64,000 bases of DNA from CBFHMJ01 sp965656875 (lineage in GTDB: Bacteria > Pseudomonadota > Gammaproteobacteria > Enterobacterales > Alteromonadaceae). The DNA is taken from NCBI GenBank assembly GCA_965656875.1, contig CBFHMJ010000021.1, positions 17,210 through 81,209 of the forward strand, read 5' to 3'. Shown one piece after another: positions 8,093-17,474 of this stretch. A model generated the notes under the pieces. It was not told the origin of the DNA and searched no databases. It saw nothing but the letters and a program-made list of their open reading frames with translations. The translations under genes were made by a program, and so were the position numbers. The stretch's first letter is position 1. Each line of letters starts with the position of its first letter.

Positions 8093-9889
8093 TTACTTCA
8101 ACGTAATGCCAATAACTACTGCATCATGGTCGCTGGCTCGGTAAGCGCTGCTATTGTACAAGGACTGTTGTTGTGCTGGTGATTTGTGCTCCATATTGTA
8201 GTCCAGTGAATGAGGTTCATCGGCGTTGGTATGCCAGTGTGCAGCGCCGGTAATTTGTTTGACCAGGCTTTTACTGGCCAGAGCATGGTCCAGGTAGCCG
8301 GATTGCGCTTTAAATGTGTAAGACCAGGTGTTGGCTGCGCCCTGGAATTTATCCAACATATCGGTGTAGCCTGCAGCTTTGATTGCTGTGATTGGATCTT
8401 CCATCGCATACGCGTTCATATCACCAATGACCAGAAAATCACTGTCGCCGCTTCGAGTTGGGTCGGTTGCAAGCCAGGAAACCAGCGCCTGAGCCGCTTT
8501 GGTGCGAGTGCCGTTACAGTTGCCCTGACCATCGCCAGTATTCGGATCATTTTTACAAGGCGAACCTTTAGATTTCAGATGATTAATGGCCACCGTTAAT
8601 GTTTCGCCTGAACGTTTTTCTACAAAAGTATGTGCAAGTGATGGGCGATTTTTACGATCATTAAATGATGAATTGACGGATGCGTCGAGAATAGCCGACT
8701 GACCGACTGGTTTTACGGTTTCTTCCCGATAAATAATACCGACTGAAATCACATCAGAACCAATGGTTTTTACACCCGGATTAACAAATGCCCAGCTAAC
8801 ACCATTTGGCGCACGATCATTCAGACCGTTGACTAAATCCTGAATCGCGCTGTGTTTGCCATAGCCATCGTTTTCAATTTCCATCAGACCAACAATATCG
8901 GCGTTCATCGCCGTAATGGCAGCGATAATTTTGTCACGTTGACGTTTAAATTCTTTTCTTGAATGGGCTCCCCGCGCTGTAGGGAAATCACCACCTTTAC
9001 CATCGCCATTAAAATAGTTCAGCACATTAAAGCTGGCGACTGTCAGTTTGCCGTGAGTGGCTGGCGGAGTTGCAGTACGTGCATTGGTGACTTTAAACGC
9101 AGGTGTGCTGGTAGGAAATATCCGATATTTACCGTATGAAAAACTCAAAACGCCTGTCAGATCGGTTAGCGTGTAGCCATTACGCAACGTATTGGTTGCG
9201 CTCAGTCCTGGTGCGGGAAAGGCGATGGGAGAAACATTCTGACTGCTGAATCCATCATCCAGTGTGATGCGATTCAAATCATTTTTTGCCTGCATCGCTT
9301 TGGCCGCAGCACCGGGTGTTACTACGTTCGTTGGTGTTTTAAGACGGCCGCCAGAACTCAGCGTAATTTCACCGTAACGACCCAAACCATAATGGCCTGA
9401 AACCGTCAGAGTTTGTGGAAATGTAATGCGCATCCCTTCATAGCGCTCCAGTGTAGAGGCTGAAAGAAACGGCATGTTGACCGTTGCAGGTTTTGGTAGT
9501 TTATTGTCTGAACTGATAACGGTAAGCGACGTCAACGCCAATTGAGTCAGACCTTTATATTCCTTAACCTTGCCAGTTACTTCAACCAAATCACCTACGT
9601 TAACAGCTGGGCTGGTGCCATACACAAATAAGCCTTCAGAGGTGGCTGGGTTGTTGTCTGTGTCTTTACTTTCTTCCTGAATAAAAAATCCTTTCTGCTC
9701 TTTTTTGCCCTGATAGTCACCTACAACGATGGCTTGAACAGTAACTGTGCTTCCTTTTAATGGGCTGGCTTCACCCGCGCCCTGGACTGATGAGATGGGC
9801 GTAATGGTTTCGGCATAAACAGGCAGTGCAGCCGACAGAGAAAGTGAGGAAAAAAGCAGGCTGGCGATCAGCCGGGAGTGTTGATTCAT
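8093..9889 (-). CDS. ExeM/NucH-like extracellular endonuclease
   Basis: I prefer ATG 9889 (598 residues) over a TTG five codons earlier; a signal peptide follows (cleavage near LPVYA). The N-terminal region (about 25-270) is the OB-fold/lamin-tail-like module common in ExeM-type nucleases. The C-terminal half is an endonuclease/exonuclease/phosphatase domain with ASFNVLNYFNGDGKGGDFP, GLMEIENDG (catalytic Glu), HLKSKGSPC, VIGDMNAYAMEDP and YRASDHDAVV (catalytic Asp-His). It should degrade extracellular DNA, as ExeM does in Shewanella biofilms. A cysteine pair (CKNDPNTGDGQGNC) is typical of the family. Confidence 0.9.
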   Translation of the reverse strand: MNQHSRLIASLLFSSLSLSAALPVYAETITPISSVQGAGEASPLKGSTVTVQAIVVGDYQGKKEQKGFFIQEESKDTDNNPATSEGLFVYGTSPAVNVGDLVEVTGKVKEYKGLTQLALTSLTVISSDNKLPKPATVNMPFLSASTLERYEGMRITFPQTLTVSGHYGLGRYGEITLSSGGRLKTPTNVVTPGAAAKAMQAKNDLNRITLDDGFSSQNVSPIAFPAPGLSATNTLRNGYTLTDLTGVLSFSYGKYRIFPTSTPAFKVTNARTATPPATHGKLTVASFNVLNYFNGDGKGGDFPTARGAHSRKEFKRQRDKIIAAITAMNADIVGLMEIENDGYGKHSAIQDLVNGLNDRAPNGVSWAFVNPGVKTIGSDVISVGIIYREETVKPVGQSAILDASVNSSFNDRKNRPSLAHTFVEKRSGETLTVAINHLKSKGSPCKNDPNTGDGQGNCNGTRTKAAQALVSWLATDPTRSGDSDFLVIGDMNAYAMEDPITAIKAAGYTDMLDKFQGAANTWSYTFKAQSGYLDHALASKSLVKQITGAAHWHTNADEPHSLDYNMEHKSPAQQQSLYNSSAYRASDHDAVVIGITLK

Positions 9890-10264
9890 AGTGTTATCCG
9901 ACAAGTGTGTTGTAAATCTGTGGTGATAGTACGAGGTTTTATCCTGTTTATACCAGCAAAATGCAGAAATTCAGTCAATTTTAGAATGAGTAACGTAAAT
10001 ACATTCAGGTGAAATGTCTTTTTTGTCATCAATTTGCCTCTATTTTGTTGCTATAAGTGAAAAAAATAAATGAAATTGTTTTCAAAATGGTACATATAGG
10101 TGATGTTTTGGGAACTTTGTGTGCGTAATATGCGCTCGGTTCTGAACAGGAATAGATGTATGTGGTTATTTCGGAGAGAGAAGTTCAGAACGTTACTACA
10201 AAAATACATCAGGTGAACAAACCAGATAAGGTTTGTCACTAACGGAAATGGAAAAGGAAAAAAA
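9890..10264. promoter_or_regulatory. Divergent promoter region with an inverted repeat
   Basis: This AT-rich spacer lies between the nuclease gene (minus) and the sulfatase gene (plus). A perfect 9-bp inverted repeat, GTTCTGAAC (10139-10147) and GTTCAGAAC (10183-10191), separated by 35 bp, could be a paired operator or an mRNA stem-loop upstream of the sulfatase gene. I see no convincing promoter hexamers. Confidence 0.4.
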
Positions 10265-12592
10265 ATGAAATTAGGAAACAAACTGCTACTGTTACCTGCC
10301 GCAACATTACTTACCGCTTGTGTTGCAACTGAACCTAAAGATACATCCTCAAACGACTACAATTTCACCGCCGATTCAAAAGACGCTACTGTTAAAACAA
10401 AAGAATACAATGATGGATTTCTTGGTGATCACAATTTAAAACTCAGTAATGACAGAGATTTTGACTACGCACAATATAGTTTTAACGATTTTGACCAACC
10501 ATCAAGCGTTATTGTGTGTCGTAAAAAGACTGGTGACGGCACAGAAGAAAACGAATGTGATCCGGTTTGGAATGCAGACCGATATCAGGACGTAACCGAA
10601 GCGCATGAATCAGCACCCAGTGAGGTGAATCCCAGTCTATGGCGTAATGCTCAACTCAACAACATTGTGGGAATGTTCAGAGTAAAGGGTGTTTATAAAA
10701 AAGGTGATGCGAGTGTCGCCAAAGATGAAATATTCCAGGTTAGAGGGTACGACTTATCAAATATTACTTTTGTTCGTGGCACTGATGGTTGGGTAGTATT
10801 CGATCCGCTTATTTCCACTGAAACGGCGAAAGCCGCGTATGAACTACTGAATAAAAATATGCCGGCGACATTTAAAGATAAACCGGTAACTGCGGTTATC
10901 TATAGCCACAGCCATACCGATCACTACGGCGGAACCAACGGATTACCCCTTGCAAACGATGTGGAAATTTATGCGCCAGAAGAATTTACAGAACATGCGG
11001 TGTCTGAAAATGTAATTGCGGGTAATGCAATGTCACGACGTGCCGTTCTTATGTATGGATCACTAATCCCCGTAACAACGGACGGCAAAGGCACAGTTAA
11101 CGCTGGTTTGGGACTAACGACGTCAACAGGTGTGCCGGGCCTTAACATTAATAACATCACGTATATCGAAGATGGTAAGGCGATATGTGCTAACGAAGGA
11201 GAGACCTGGGGAGCAACTTGTACGCCCTATGTCATTGACGGCGTTAAAATGCACTTCCAGTTAACGCCAGGAACAGAAGCCCCTGCTGAAATGAATACCT
11301 GGCTACCAGATACTAAAGCGTTATGGATGGCTGAGAATACTACCAATACCATGCATAACATTCTGACACTCCGGGGTGCGAAGGTTCGTGATGCATTAAT
11401 CTGGGCGAAGTTTCTGAATGAAACAATATCGTTATGGGGTGACGAAGCAGACGTAAAATTTCAAAGTCACCACTGGCCTGTTTGGAATTCGAACAAAAGA
11501 CCAAGAGCGGTTCGTAAATATCTGGATAAGCAACAAGCCGTTTATAAATACATGCATGATCAAACGGTTCGCCTGATGAACCTTGGTTATAACGGTGAAG
11601 AAATCTCCGAAATGATTACGCTGCCTAAAGAGCTTGATAGAAACTGGGCAACACGAGGTTATTACGGCACATTGCGCCATAATACGCGTGCTATCTATCA
11701 ATTTTATATGGGGTGGTACAACGGTAATCCGTCTGATCTGAATAACTTACCTGATCTAAATGCATCTATTCGTTTTGTCGATTACATGGGTGGGGCTGAT
11801 GTTGTGATTAACAAGGCTATTGAAGCCTATAAACGTGGTGAATATCGCTGGGTTGCAGAGATTATGAAACAAGTGGTATTCGCTTACTCTGCTTCCAAAC
11901 CAGAATTTATGACCGCCGATGTTAATGCTTCTGAATATCAGTATCTCTATTCGAAAATTGCTAAAGAAACTGTCCACACAAAAGCTAAATATCTACTAGC
12001 GGATGCTTATGAGCAGATGGCCTATCAGGCAGAATCAGGTCCGTGGCGTTCAGTATATTTACAAGCTGCAAACGAATTGAGAATTAAATTTTGTGCAGAA
12101 GGTGAAAGTCCGGATACTAACGGCTGTACGGAAATGCCAGCGCCACTTCAAACTGCTTCACCAGAGACGGTTGCAGCTATGTCGGCCGACATGATTTTTG
12201 ATTTTTGGTCGGTGCGTTTAGAGGCGACAAAATCGCCTTCACCATCATCAGCTGTTCATGATTTCGCAATGACAGTAACTCAGAATTGTGATGCGACTGC
12301 AGGGCAAAATAATGATCCTCAACATTTTTCAATATCAACGCAATATGACGTTCTTAATGCGGTGCAACAGAGTACTCAAGCCAGGATAAAAAACGTTGAA
12401 ATTTCAATATGTGATTTGAGAGATGTTGCAATGCAGTCCATACCTTATAAAGCTAAAGCAATAATTAAGAATAGTGCAACCGGTGCAGGCGTGGATGAAT
12501 TCAAAAATCTAATGGACTATATCCAGGCGCCAGATTTCTGGTTCAACATCGTTCAGCCTAATAACCCACAAGGTTCAGGCTTCGTTAAATAG
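10265..12592 (+). CDS. Alkyl-sulfatase-like metallo-beta-lactamase-fold lipoprotein
   Basis: This 775-residue protein begins with a lipoprotein signal (lipobox LLTAC, Cys19). The metallo-beta-lactamase motif HSHTDH sits at 215-220 and is preceded by FVRGTDGWVVFDPL. Downstream, AENTTNTMHNILTLRGAKVRDALIWAKFLNE and SHHWPVW match the type III alkyl-sulfatases (SdsA1/Pseudomonas SDS hydrolase group), which cleave alkyl sulfate esters with two zinc ions. The dimerisation region (about 470-600) and a C-terminal SCP2-like domain (about 630-775) are in the expected order. It is probably anchored to the outer membrane. A strong ribosome site (GGAAAAGG) precedes the ATG, and a terminator follows. Confidence 0.85.
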   Translation: MKLGNKLLLLPAATLLTACVATEPKDTSSNDYNFTADSKDATVKTKEYNDGFLGDHNLKLSNDRDFDYAQYSFNDFDQPSSVIVCRKKTGDGTEENECDPVWNADRYQDVTEAHESAPSEVNPSLWRNAQLNNIVGMFRVKGVYKKGDASVAKDEIFQVRGYDLSNITFVRGTDGWVVFDPLISTETAKAAYELLNKNMPATFKDKPVTAVIYSHSHTDHYGGTNGLPLANDVEIYAPEEFTEHAVSENVIAGNAMSRRAVLMYGSLIPVTTDGKGTVNAGLGLTTSTGVPGLNINNITYIEDGKAICANEGETWGATCTPYVIDGVKMHFQLTPGTEAPAEMNTWLPDTKALWMAENTTNTMHNILTLRGAKVRDALIWAKFLNETISLWGDEADVKFQSHHWPVWNSNKRPRAVRKYLDKQQAVYKYMHDQTVRLMNLGYNGEEISEMITLPKELDRNWATRGYYGTLRHNTRAIYQFYMGWYNGNPSDLNNLPDLNASIRFVDYMGGADVVINKAIEAYKRGEYRWVAEIMKQVVFAYSASKPEFMTADVNASEYQYLYSKIAKETVHTKAKYLLADAYEQMAYQAESGPWRSVYLQAANELRIKFCAEGESPDTNGCTEMPAPLQTASPETVAAMSADMIFDFWSVRLEATKSPSPSSAVHDFAMTVTQNCDATAGQNNDPQHFSISTQYDVLNAVQQSTQARIKNVEISICDLRDVAMQSIPYKAKAIIKNSATGAGVDEFKNLMDYIQAPDFWFNIVQPNNPQGSGFVK

Positions 12593-12614
12593 AATGTTTT
12601 AACTTACCTGTGAT

Positions 12615-12645
12615 AAACCCGCTTGCAGTCGCAGCGGGTTTTTGC
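12615..12645 (+). terminator. Intrinsic terminator after the sulfatase gene
   Basis: AACCCGCT (12616-12623) pairs with AGCGGGTT (12633-12640), followed by TTTTTG. This is a classical rho-independent terminator. Confidence 0.85.
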
Positions 12646-12770
12646 TTTTCAGCGAACCACTATTTCTCATTTGCCATCCCGAGATTGTTACTTCTTCGTT
12701 TCAATAATCGATAATAAGTTTATAAAATTTAATTATTAACCATTTTATAAAGATATCTGTATAAATTGAA

Positions 12771-12785
12771 TACCCTTTAAGGGTA
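12771..12785. promoter_or_regulatory. Palindrome upstream of the tandem protease genes
   Basis: TACCCTTTAAGGGTA is an odd-length palindrome (7-bp arms) 30 bp upstream of the first protease start, inside a very AT-rich leader. It could be an operator. The second protease copy lacks it, so both genes may depend on this one site. Confidence 0.35.
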
Positions 12786-12815
12786 CTTAATTTTAATCAT
12801 TAAAAAGGTATTTTT

Positions 12816-14747
12816 ATGATCCAACAAACAACTCTCGCGATGACACTCGCGTCGGTATTGAGTAGTTTCTCCGCTGTTTCAATGGCACAACTTATTGAAA
12901 ATAATTTAAATAATCAGTCTGTGACGTTGCAGCAACACGAACAGCAACAACGATATATTGTTGTCTTTCGTTCAGATGTGCTTAGTCAGGAAGGTTCCGA
13001 TGTCATCCTGAAATTACCTGAAGACGATAACAACCAATTTAAAAAAATAAACTTACAACAGTTTGTTCATCAGTATAACGGACACTTACATCGCACATTA
13101 CCGCGTATTCAAGGCGCAGCTGTCAGCTTGTCTACGAAACAAGCTGAGCAACTGAATCAACATCCCTCGGTACTGCATATTGAAGAAGATCAGGTCCGTT
13201 ATTTACAAGGTGAAAAAACGCCCTGGGGCATTACAGCCGTAAAGGCCGATCAGGTGTCTGATGCAATGACTGGCAACCGTAAAGTTTGTGTCATTGATAC
13301 CGGTGTGGACATGAGCCACGAAGATTTGCCGAATGGTCCACAGATCACCGGTGAAGTATTGGATGCAACCGGTGGCAGGGCTGCACTGGGTGTCTGGTCT
13401 GAAGATGATTACGGTCATGGTACGCATGTAGCCGGTATTATCGCGGCAACCAGCAATGGCGTGGGTGTGACCGGCGTTAACCCGAGCGCTCAGCTGGCGA
13501 TGCACCATGTCAAAGTGATCCACAATCCGAATTACTGGCAATTATGGAGTTCTGATGTCATCGCTGCGGTAGATGCCTGTCAAACCGCAGGTGCCAACAT
13601 TATTAATATGAGTATTGCCGGGGCAAACAGTAGTCAGGCGGAAGAGCAGGCGATGCAACAAGCCGCTGATGCGGGACTGCTGTTGTTCGGTGCATCGGGC
13701 AATCGTGGTAGCAGCGCGTATTATTATCCGGCCAGTTATGGCAGCGTTGTTTCCGTCAGTGCGGTGGATGAAGCCAGCCAGTCATGGCGTTACAACCAGC
13801 AAAATGATCAGGTGGCATTAACCGCGCCGGGCGTGAAGGTTCAGTCAACACTACCGGATAATCAGTACGGTTTCTGGGATGGCAGTTCAATGGCGACGGC
13901 TTATGCTTCAGGCGTAGCGGCCCTGGTTTGGAGTCATTTTTCGACTTGTACTGCTTCACAGGTTCGAGCGGTGTTAACCCGGACGGCTACAGACCGAGGT
14001 GATGCTGGCAATGATCCCCAGTTTGGATTTGGAATTATTGATGCTAAAGCCGCATTTGACCAGTTAACACTCAATGGTTGTGAACTCGATCCAGTGCAGG
14101 AAAAAGTGCCGGAAGCACAAGGTTTCCAACGTATTTATGGATTTGATGTACCGAAAAAACCAAACTTCCAAAACAGTTCGGTTCCTTATGATATCAATAA
14201 CAGCAGTAATGCTTACCCCGCTGGGCTTTCACGTATTGGCTATTACGTCGAAGTGACGGAAAACGGGGTCGATAAATGGGTGTGGGTGTCGTTTGATGCC
14301 ATGACCAGCGACCTGGGGAAAATTGGTGTGCCGACCTTTGCATCTGGCGCAGTTTGGAACCAGATAATTGATAATCTCCATGTTCGTTCCAGTGGTAATG
14401 CGAATCTGACCGATGGGGATTTTGCTCAGGGCAGCATTGAATTCTGGCCATATAATTATAGCCCGGTTGGAAGTAAAAATATTGACGGTAATGACGAGAT
14501 TTATGATTTTGATGATAAGCCTGTTTCCGACGGTTCTTACGGATCAATGCAAATACATGGTTTGAATATTAATCAAACACTCTTTGCTATGAATCGATTT
14601 CATTTCGGTTTGGATTGCGATTTTGGCATAGGCTCAAATGTGCAACCCAATGTTGAGATGAGTGCGGTGAACCCCGACTGGACATACTCATACAATTGCG
14701 GTGATTTCTCCAAAAAACGTATCGAAGTCTGGGTAAAACCTAATTAA
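12816..14747 (+). CDS. S8 subtilisin-family secreted protease, tandem copy 1
   Basis: This 643-residue protein has a signal peptide (cleavage near 24), an inhibitor-I9-type propeptide (about 45-130, RYIVVF to IEEDQVRYL) and a subtilase domain. The catalytic residues are D161 (CVIDTGVD), H201 (YGHGTHVAG), oxyanion N295 (GASGNRG) and S357 (DGSSMATAYASG). The C-terminal ~210 residues form a separate beta-rich domain (SRIGYYVEV, WVWVSFDAMTSDLGKIGVP, GSIEFWPYNY, KKRIEVWVKPN). I recall similar domains from sialidase/acetylesterase-like proteins of planctomycetes, so a glycan-binding role is possible but uncertain. It is a near duplicate of the next gene. Confidence 0.92.
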   Translation: MIQQTTLAMTLASVLSSFSAVSMAQLIENNLNNQSVTLQQHEQQQRYIVVFRSDVLSQEGSDVILKLPEDDNNQFKKINLQQFVHQYNGHLHRTLPRIQGAAVSLSTKQAEQLNQHPSVLHIEEDQVRYLQGEKTPWGITAVKADQVSDAMTGNRKVCVIDTGVDMSHEDLPNGPQITGEVLDATGGRAALGVWSEDDYGHGTHVAGIIAATSNGVGVTGVNPSAQLAMHHVKVIHNPNYWQLWSSDVIAAVDACQTAGANIINMSIAGANSSQAEEQAMQQAADAGLLLFGASGNRGSSAYYYPASYGSVVSVSAVDEASQSWRYNQQNDQVALTAPGVKVQSTLPDNQYGFWDGSSMATAYASGVAALVWSHFSTCTASQVRAVLTRTATDRGDAGNDPQFGFGIIDAKAAFDQLTLNGCELDPVQEKVPEAQGFQRIYGFDVPKKPNFQNSSVPYDINNSSNAYPAGLSRIGYYVEVTENGVDKWVWVSFDAMTSDLGKIGVPTFASGAVWNQIIDNLHVRSSGNANLTDGDFAQGSIEFWPYNYSPVGSKNIDGNDEIYDFDDKPVSDGSYGSMQIHGLNINQTLFAMNRFHFGLDCDFGIGSNVQPNVEMSAVNPDWTYSYNCGDFSKKRIEVWVKPN

Positions 14748-14767
14748 TAAACCCTTATATCCAGAAA

Positions 14768-14785
14768 GCAGCGGGTGGGCGCTGC
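14768..14785 (+). terminator. Hairpin after protease copy 1
   Basis: GCAGCG (14768-14773) and CGCTGC (14780-14785) enclose a 6-nt loop 20 bp past the stop. No T-run follows, so termination may be partial, allowing read-through into copy 2. Confidence 0.5.
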
Positions 14786-14831
14786 GTCCTTTAGTTCTCC
14801 AATTTCCTGTCTTGATTAAAAAGGTATTTTT

Positions 14832-16763
14832 ATGTTTCAACAAACAACCCTCGCAATGACGCTGGCGTCGTTACTCAGCAGTTTCTCTGCTTTCTCACTA
14901 GCACAAGTCATTGAAAATAATTTAGATAATCAGCCTGTAACGTTGCAGCAGCACGAACAGCAGCAACGATATATTGTTGTCTTTCACCCGAATACAATCA
15001 CTCAAAATGACATGGATGTCGTTTTACAGTGGTCTGTTGGGAATGATAATAAGTTTAAAAAACTAAACTTATTGCAGTTTATCCAGCAATTTGATGGACA
15101 ATTACATCGCACAATGCCGCGTATTCAAGGTGCGGCTGTCAGTTTGTCTACGAAGCAAGCTGAACAACTCTCTCAGCATCCGGCGGTATTACGAATCGAA
15201 GTCGATCAGGTCCGTTATTTACAAGGGGAAAAAACGCCCTGGGGCATTACAGCAGTAAAGGCCGATCAGGTGTCTGATGCAATGACTGGCAACCGTAAAG
15301 TTTGTGTCATTGATACCGGTGTGGACATGAGCCACGAAGATTTGCCGAATGGTCCACAGATCACCGGTGAAGTATTGGATGCAACCGGTGGCAGGGCTGC
15401 ACTGGGTGTCTGGTCTGAAGATGATTACGGTCATGGAACGCATGTAGCCGGTATTATTGCGGCAACCAGCAATGGTGTGGGGGTGACCGGCGTTAATCCG
15501 AGCGCTCAGCTGGCGATGCATCACGTCAAAGTGATACACAATCCGAATTACTGGCGGATTTGGGGTTCAGATCTGATTGCAGCAGTGGACGCCTGTCAAA
15601 CTGCGGGTGCCAACATTATTAACATGAGTATTGCCGGGACAAACAGTAGTCAGGCGGAAGAACTGGCGATGCAACAAGCCGCTGATGCGGGACTGCTGTT
15701 GTTCGGCGCGTCGGGCAATCGTGGTAGCAGCGCGTATTATTATCCGGCCAGTTATGGCAGCGTTGTTTCCGTCAGTGCGGTGGATGAAGCCAGCCAGTCA
15801 TGGCGCTACAACCAGCAAAATGATCAGGTGGCATTAACCGCGCCGGGTGTGAAGGTTCAGTCAACACTGCCGGGCAATCAGTACGGTTTCTGGGATGGCA
15901 GTTCAATGGCGACGGCTTATGCTTCAGGCGTAGCGGCGTTGGTATGGAGTCATTTTCCAACTTGTAGTGCGGCACAGATCAGTGATGTGTTAGCGGAGAC
16001 GGCTATTGATCAGGGTGATAATGGCCGTGATACACAATTTGGTTTTGGGGTCGTTAATGCCAAAGCTGCGTTTGACCTGTTAACACTTAACGGTTGTGAA
16101 CTCGATCCGGTACAGGAAAAAGTGCCTGAAGCACGAGGTTATGAACTTATTTATGGATTTGATGTGCCGACGTCGCCGGATTTCCAGAATGGTTCAGTCC
16201 CTTATGATGTCAATAACAGCAATAACGTTTATCCCGCTGGGCTTTCACGTATTGGCTATTACGTCGAAGTGACGGAAAACGGTGTCGATAAATGGGTGTG
16301 GGTATCGTTTGATGCCATGACCAGCGATCTGGGAAAAATTGGTGTGCCGACCTTTGCATCTGGTGCAGTATGGAATCAGGTGATTGATAAGTTACATGTT
16401 CGTTCCAGTGGTAATGCGAATCTGACTGATGGTGACTTTGTTCAAGGGAGTATTGAGTTCTGGCCCTTTGATTATAATTCTTCTGATAGTAAAGGGCTGA
16501 ATGGTTATGATTGGCTTGCTGATTTTGATGATACTCCAAATTACAGAGGTAATTATGGCTCTTTGCAAATACATACTTTAAATCAAAATCAGACGGTCTT
16601 TAGTTTTAACCGTTTCAATGATAATTATGTTTGTGATTTGGGGATAGGTGGTAATACGTTAGTGAATAATCAATCAGGAACAGTTTATCCCGATTGGACT
16701 TACTCCGCTAATTGTAATCTCTACTCCAAAAAACGTATCGAAGTCTGGGTAAAACCTAATTAA
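14832..16763 (+). CDS. S8 subtilisin-family secreted protease, tandem copy 2
   Basis: This gene has the same length (643 residues) and architecture as its upstream neighbour: signal peptide, propeptide, subtilase domain and the same C-terminal beta-rich domain. All four catalytic motifs (IDTGVD, GHGTHVAG, GASGNRG, DGSSMATA) are intact. The catalytic domain is nearly identical at DNA level to copy 1. The propeptide (residues 51-90) and the last ~90 residues have diverged (for example HPNTITQNDMDVVLQW against RSDVLSQEGSDVILKL). The ribosome-site region (TTAAAAAGGTATTTTT) and 3' hairpin are also copied. This suggests duplication followed by gene conversion of the core, with the ends free to specialise. 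Confidence 0.92.
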   Translation: MFQQTTLAMTLASLLSSFSAFSLAQVIENNLDNQPVTLQQHEQQQRYIVVFHPNTITQNDMDVVLQWSVGNDNKFKKLNLLQFIQQFDGQLHRTMPRIQGAAVSLSTKQAEQLSQHPAVLRIEVDQVRYLQGEKTPWGITAVKADQVSDAMTGNRKVCVIDTGVDMSHEDLPNGPQITGEVLDATGGRAALGVWSEDDYGHGTHVAGIIAATSNGVGVTGVNPSAQLAMHHVKVIHNPNYWRIWGSDLIAAVDACQTAGANIINMSIAGTNSSQAEELAMQQAADAGLLLFGASGNRGSSAYYYPASYGSVVSVSAVDEASQSWRYNQQNDQVALTAPGVKVQSTLPGNQYGFWDGSSMATAYASGVAALVWSHFPTCSAAQISDVLAETAIDQGDNGRDTQFGFGVVNAKAAFDLLTLNGCELDPVQEKVPEARGYELIYGFDVPTSPDFQNGSVPYDVNNSNNVYPAGLSRIGYYVEVTENGVDKWVWVSFDAMTSDLGKIGVPTFASGAVWNQVIDKLHVRSSGNANLTDGDFVQGSIEFWPFDYNSSDSKGLNGYDWLADFDDTPNYRGNYGSLQIHTLNQNQTVFSFNRFNDNYVCDLGIGGNTLVNNQSGTVYPDWTYSANCNLYSKKRIEVWVKPN

Positions 16764-16783
16764 TAAACCCTTATATCCAGAAA

Positions 16784-16801
16784 GCAGCGGGTGGGCGCTG
16801 C
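16784..16801 (+). terminator. Hairpin after protease copy 2
   Basis: This is the same GCAGCG/CGCTGC hairpin as after copy 1, again without a T-run. Confidence 0.5.
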
Positions 16802-16902
16802 GCTCTGTGGTTCTTAAATTTCCAGTTTTAATTACTACCTTGCAGTCTCCAGTATTTGTACCACACTTAACAAATGAACCCGAATAAGGTCCGGAGGCGG
16901 CA

Positions 16903-17451
16903 ATGAAAATCGAACTATCACTCAGTCAGCAAGATTGGCGGCGATACTATCGCCTGTTTCATCGACATGTACAGCATCAGGGATTTTCATCTGCTGATAA
17001 GCGTGATGTGATAGTTAACTATACGATACTGGCGCTCTATATCATTGCTATTGCTTCATATTTCTGGCTTGAAGTCGATTTTTATCCAGTGGCAGCTATA
17101 TTAGCTTGCATGTGGGGAATAGATATACTCAGATACTACAATCATCTGAGATACCGTAGCGATGAACGTTTTAGACCGGGTGATAATGCCAGGTATCTGC
17201 AAGTGATGGTTTTTGATGATGAAGGATTAACACTTACTCGCAAAGGTTATTGTGCCTCGGCTAGTTGGGAAATGGTGAAAAAGATAACACGAGAAAAAGG
17301 CATGATTCTTATTTACTCGGATGCAATGTCGGCCTGGTTTATTCCGGAAGAACAGCTTGATGACTCTGACTCCTTTTATGAATTTATTACCTCGCGTTAC
17401 CAGTTATCGAAAGCTGAAGCTGATGTAGAAGCGACTCATCAGATAGCCTGA
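16903..17451 (+). CDS. YcxB-like membrane protein
   Basis: This 182-residue protein has two transmembrane helices at about 43-80 (VIVNYTILALYIIAIASYFWL and FYPVAAILACMWGI). A cytoplasmic C-terminal domain follows with the YcxB-like pattern: VFDDEGLTLTRKGYCASASWEMVKKITREKGMILIYSD, then SAWFIPEEQLD. Such proteins are common, small and of unknown function; the C-terminal domain resembles a PH-like fold. A strong GGAGG site precedes the ATG. It faces the thioesterase gene tail to tail, with a 10-bp stem-loop over its stop codon. Confidence 0.7.
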   Translation: MKIELSLSQQDWRRYYRLFHRHVQHQGFSSADKRDVIVNYTILALYIIAIASYFWLEVDFYPVAAILACMWGIDILRYYNHLRYRSDERFRPGDNARYLQVMVFDDEGLTLTRKGYCASASWEMVKKITREKGMILIYSDAMSAWFIPEEQLDDSDSFYEFITSRYQLSKAEADVEATHQIA

Positions 17452-17457
17452 TGAGTC
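17433..17457. terminator. Stem-loop between convergent genes
   Basis: GACTCATCAG (17433-17442) pairs perfectly with CTGATGAGTC (17448-17457) around a 5-nt loop and overlaps the stop of the plus-strand gene. No T-run follows on either strand. Confidence 0.45.
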
Positions 17458-17474
17458 CTGGCTAAAATTAGATA

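Larger units (their letters stand above)
12797..16801 (+). repeat. Tandem segmental duplication of the S8 protease gene
   Basis: Two units offset by 2016 bp run from the leader TTAAAAAGGTATTTTT to the 3' hairpin (AAAGCAGCGGGTGGGCGCTG). The catalytic-domain part is close to identical; propeptide and tail parts are diverged. Confidence 0.9.

Noticed and set aside
10051..10281. A 76-codon minus-strand frame upstream of the sulfatase gene
   Set aside because: It overlaps the sulfatase start and promoter region, is low-complexity and Phe-rich, and has no ribosome site.
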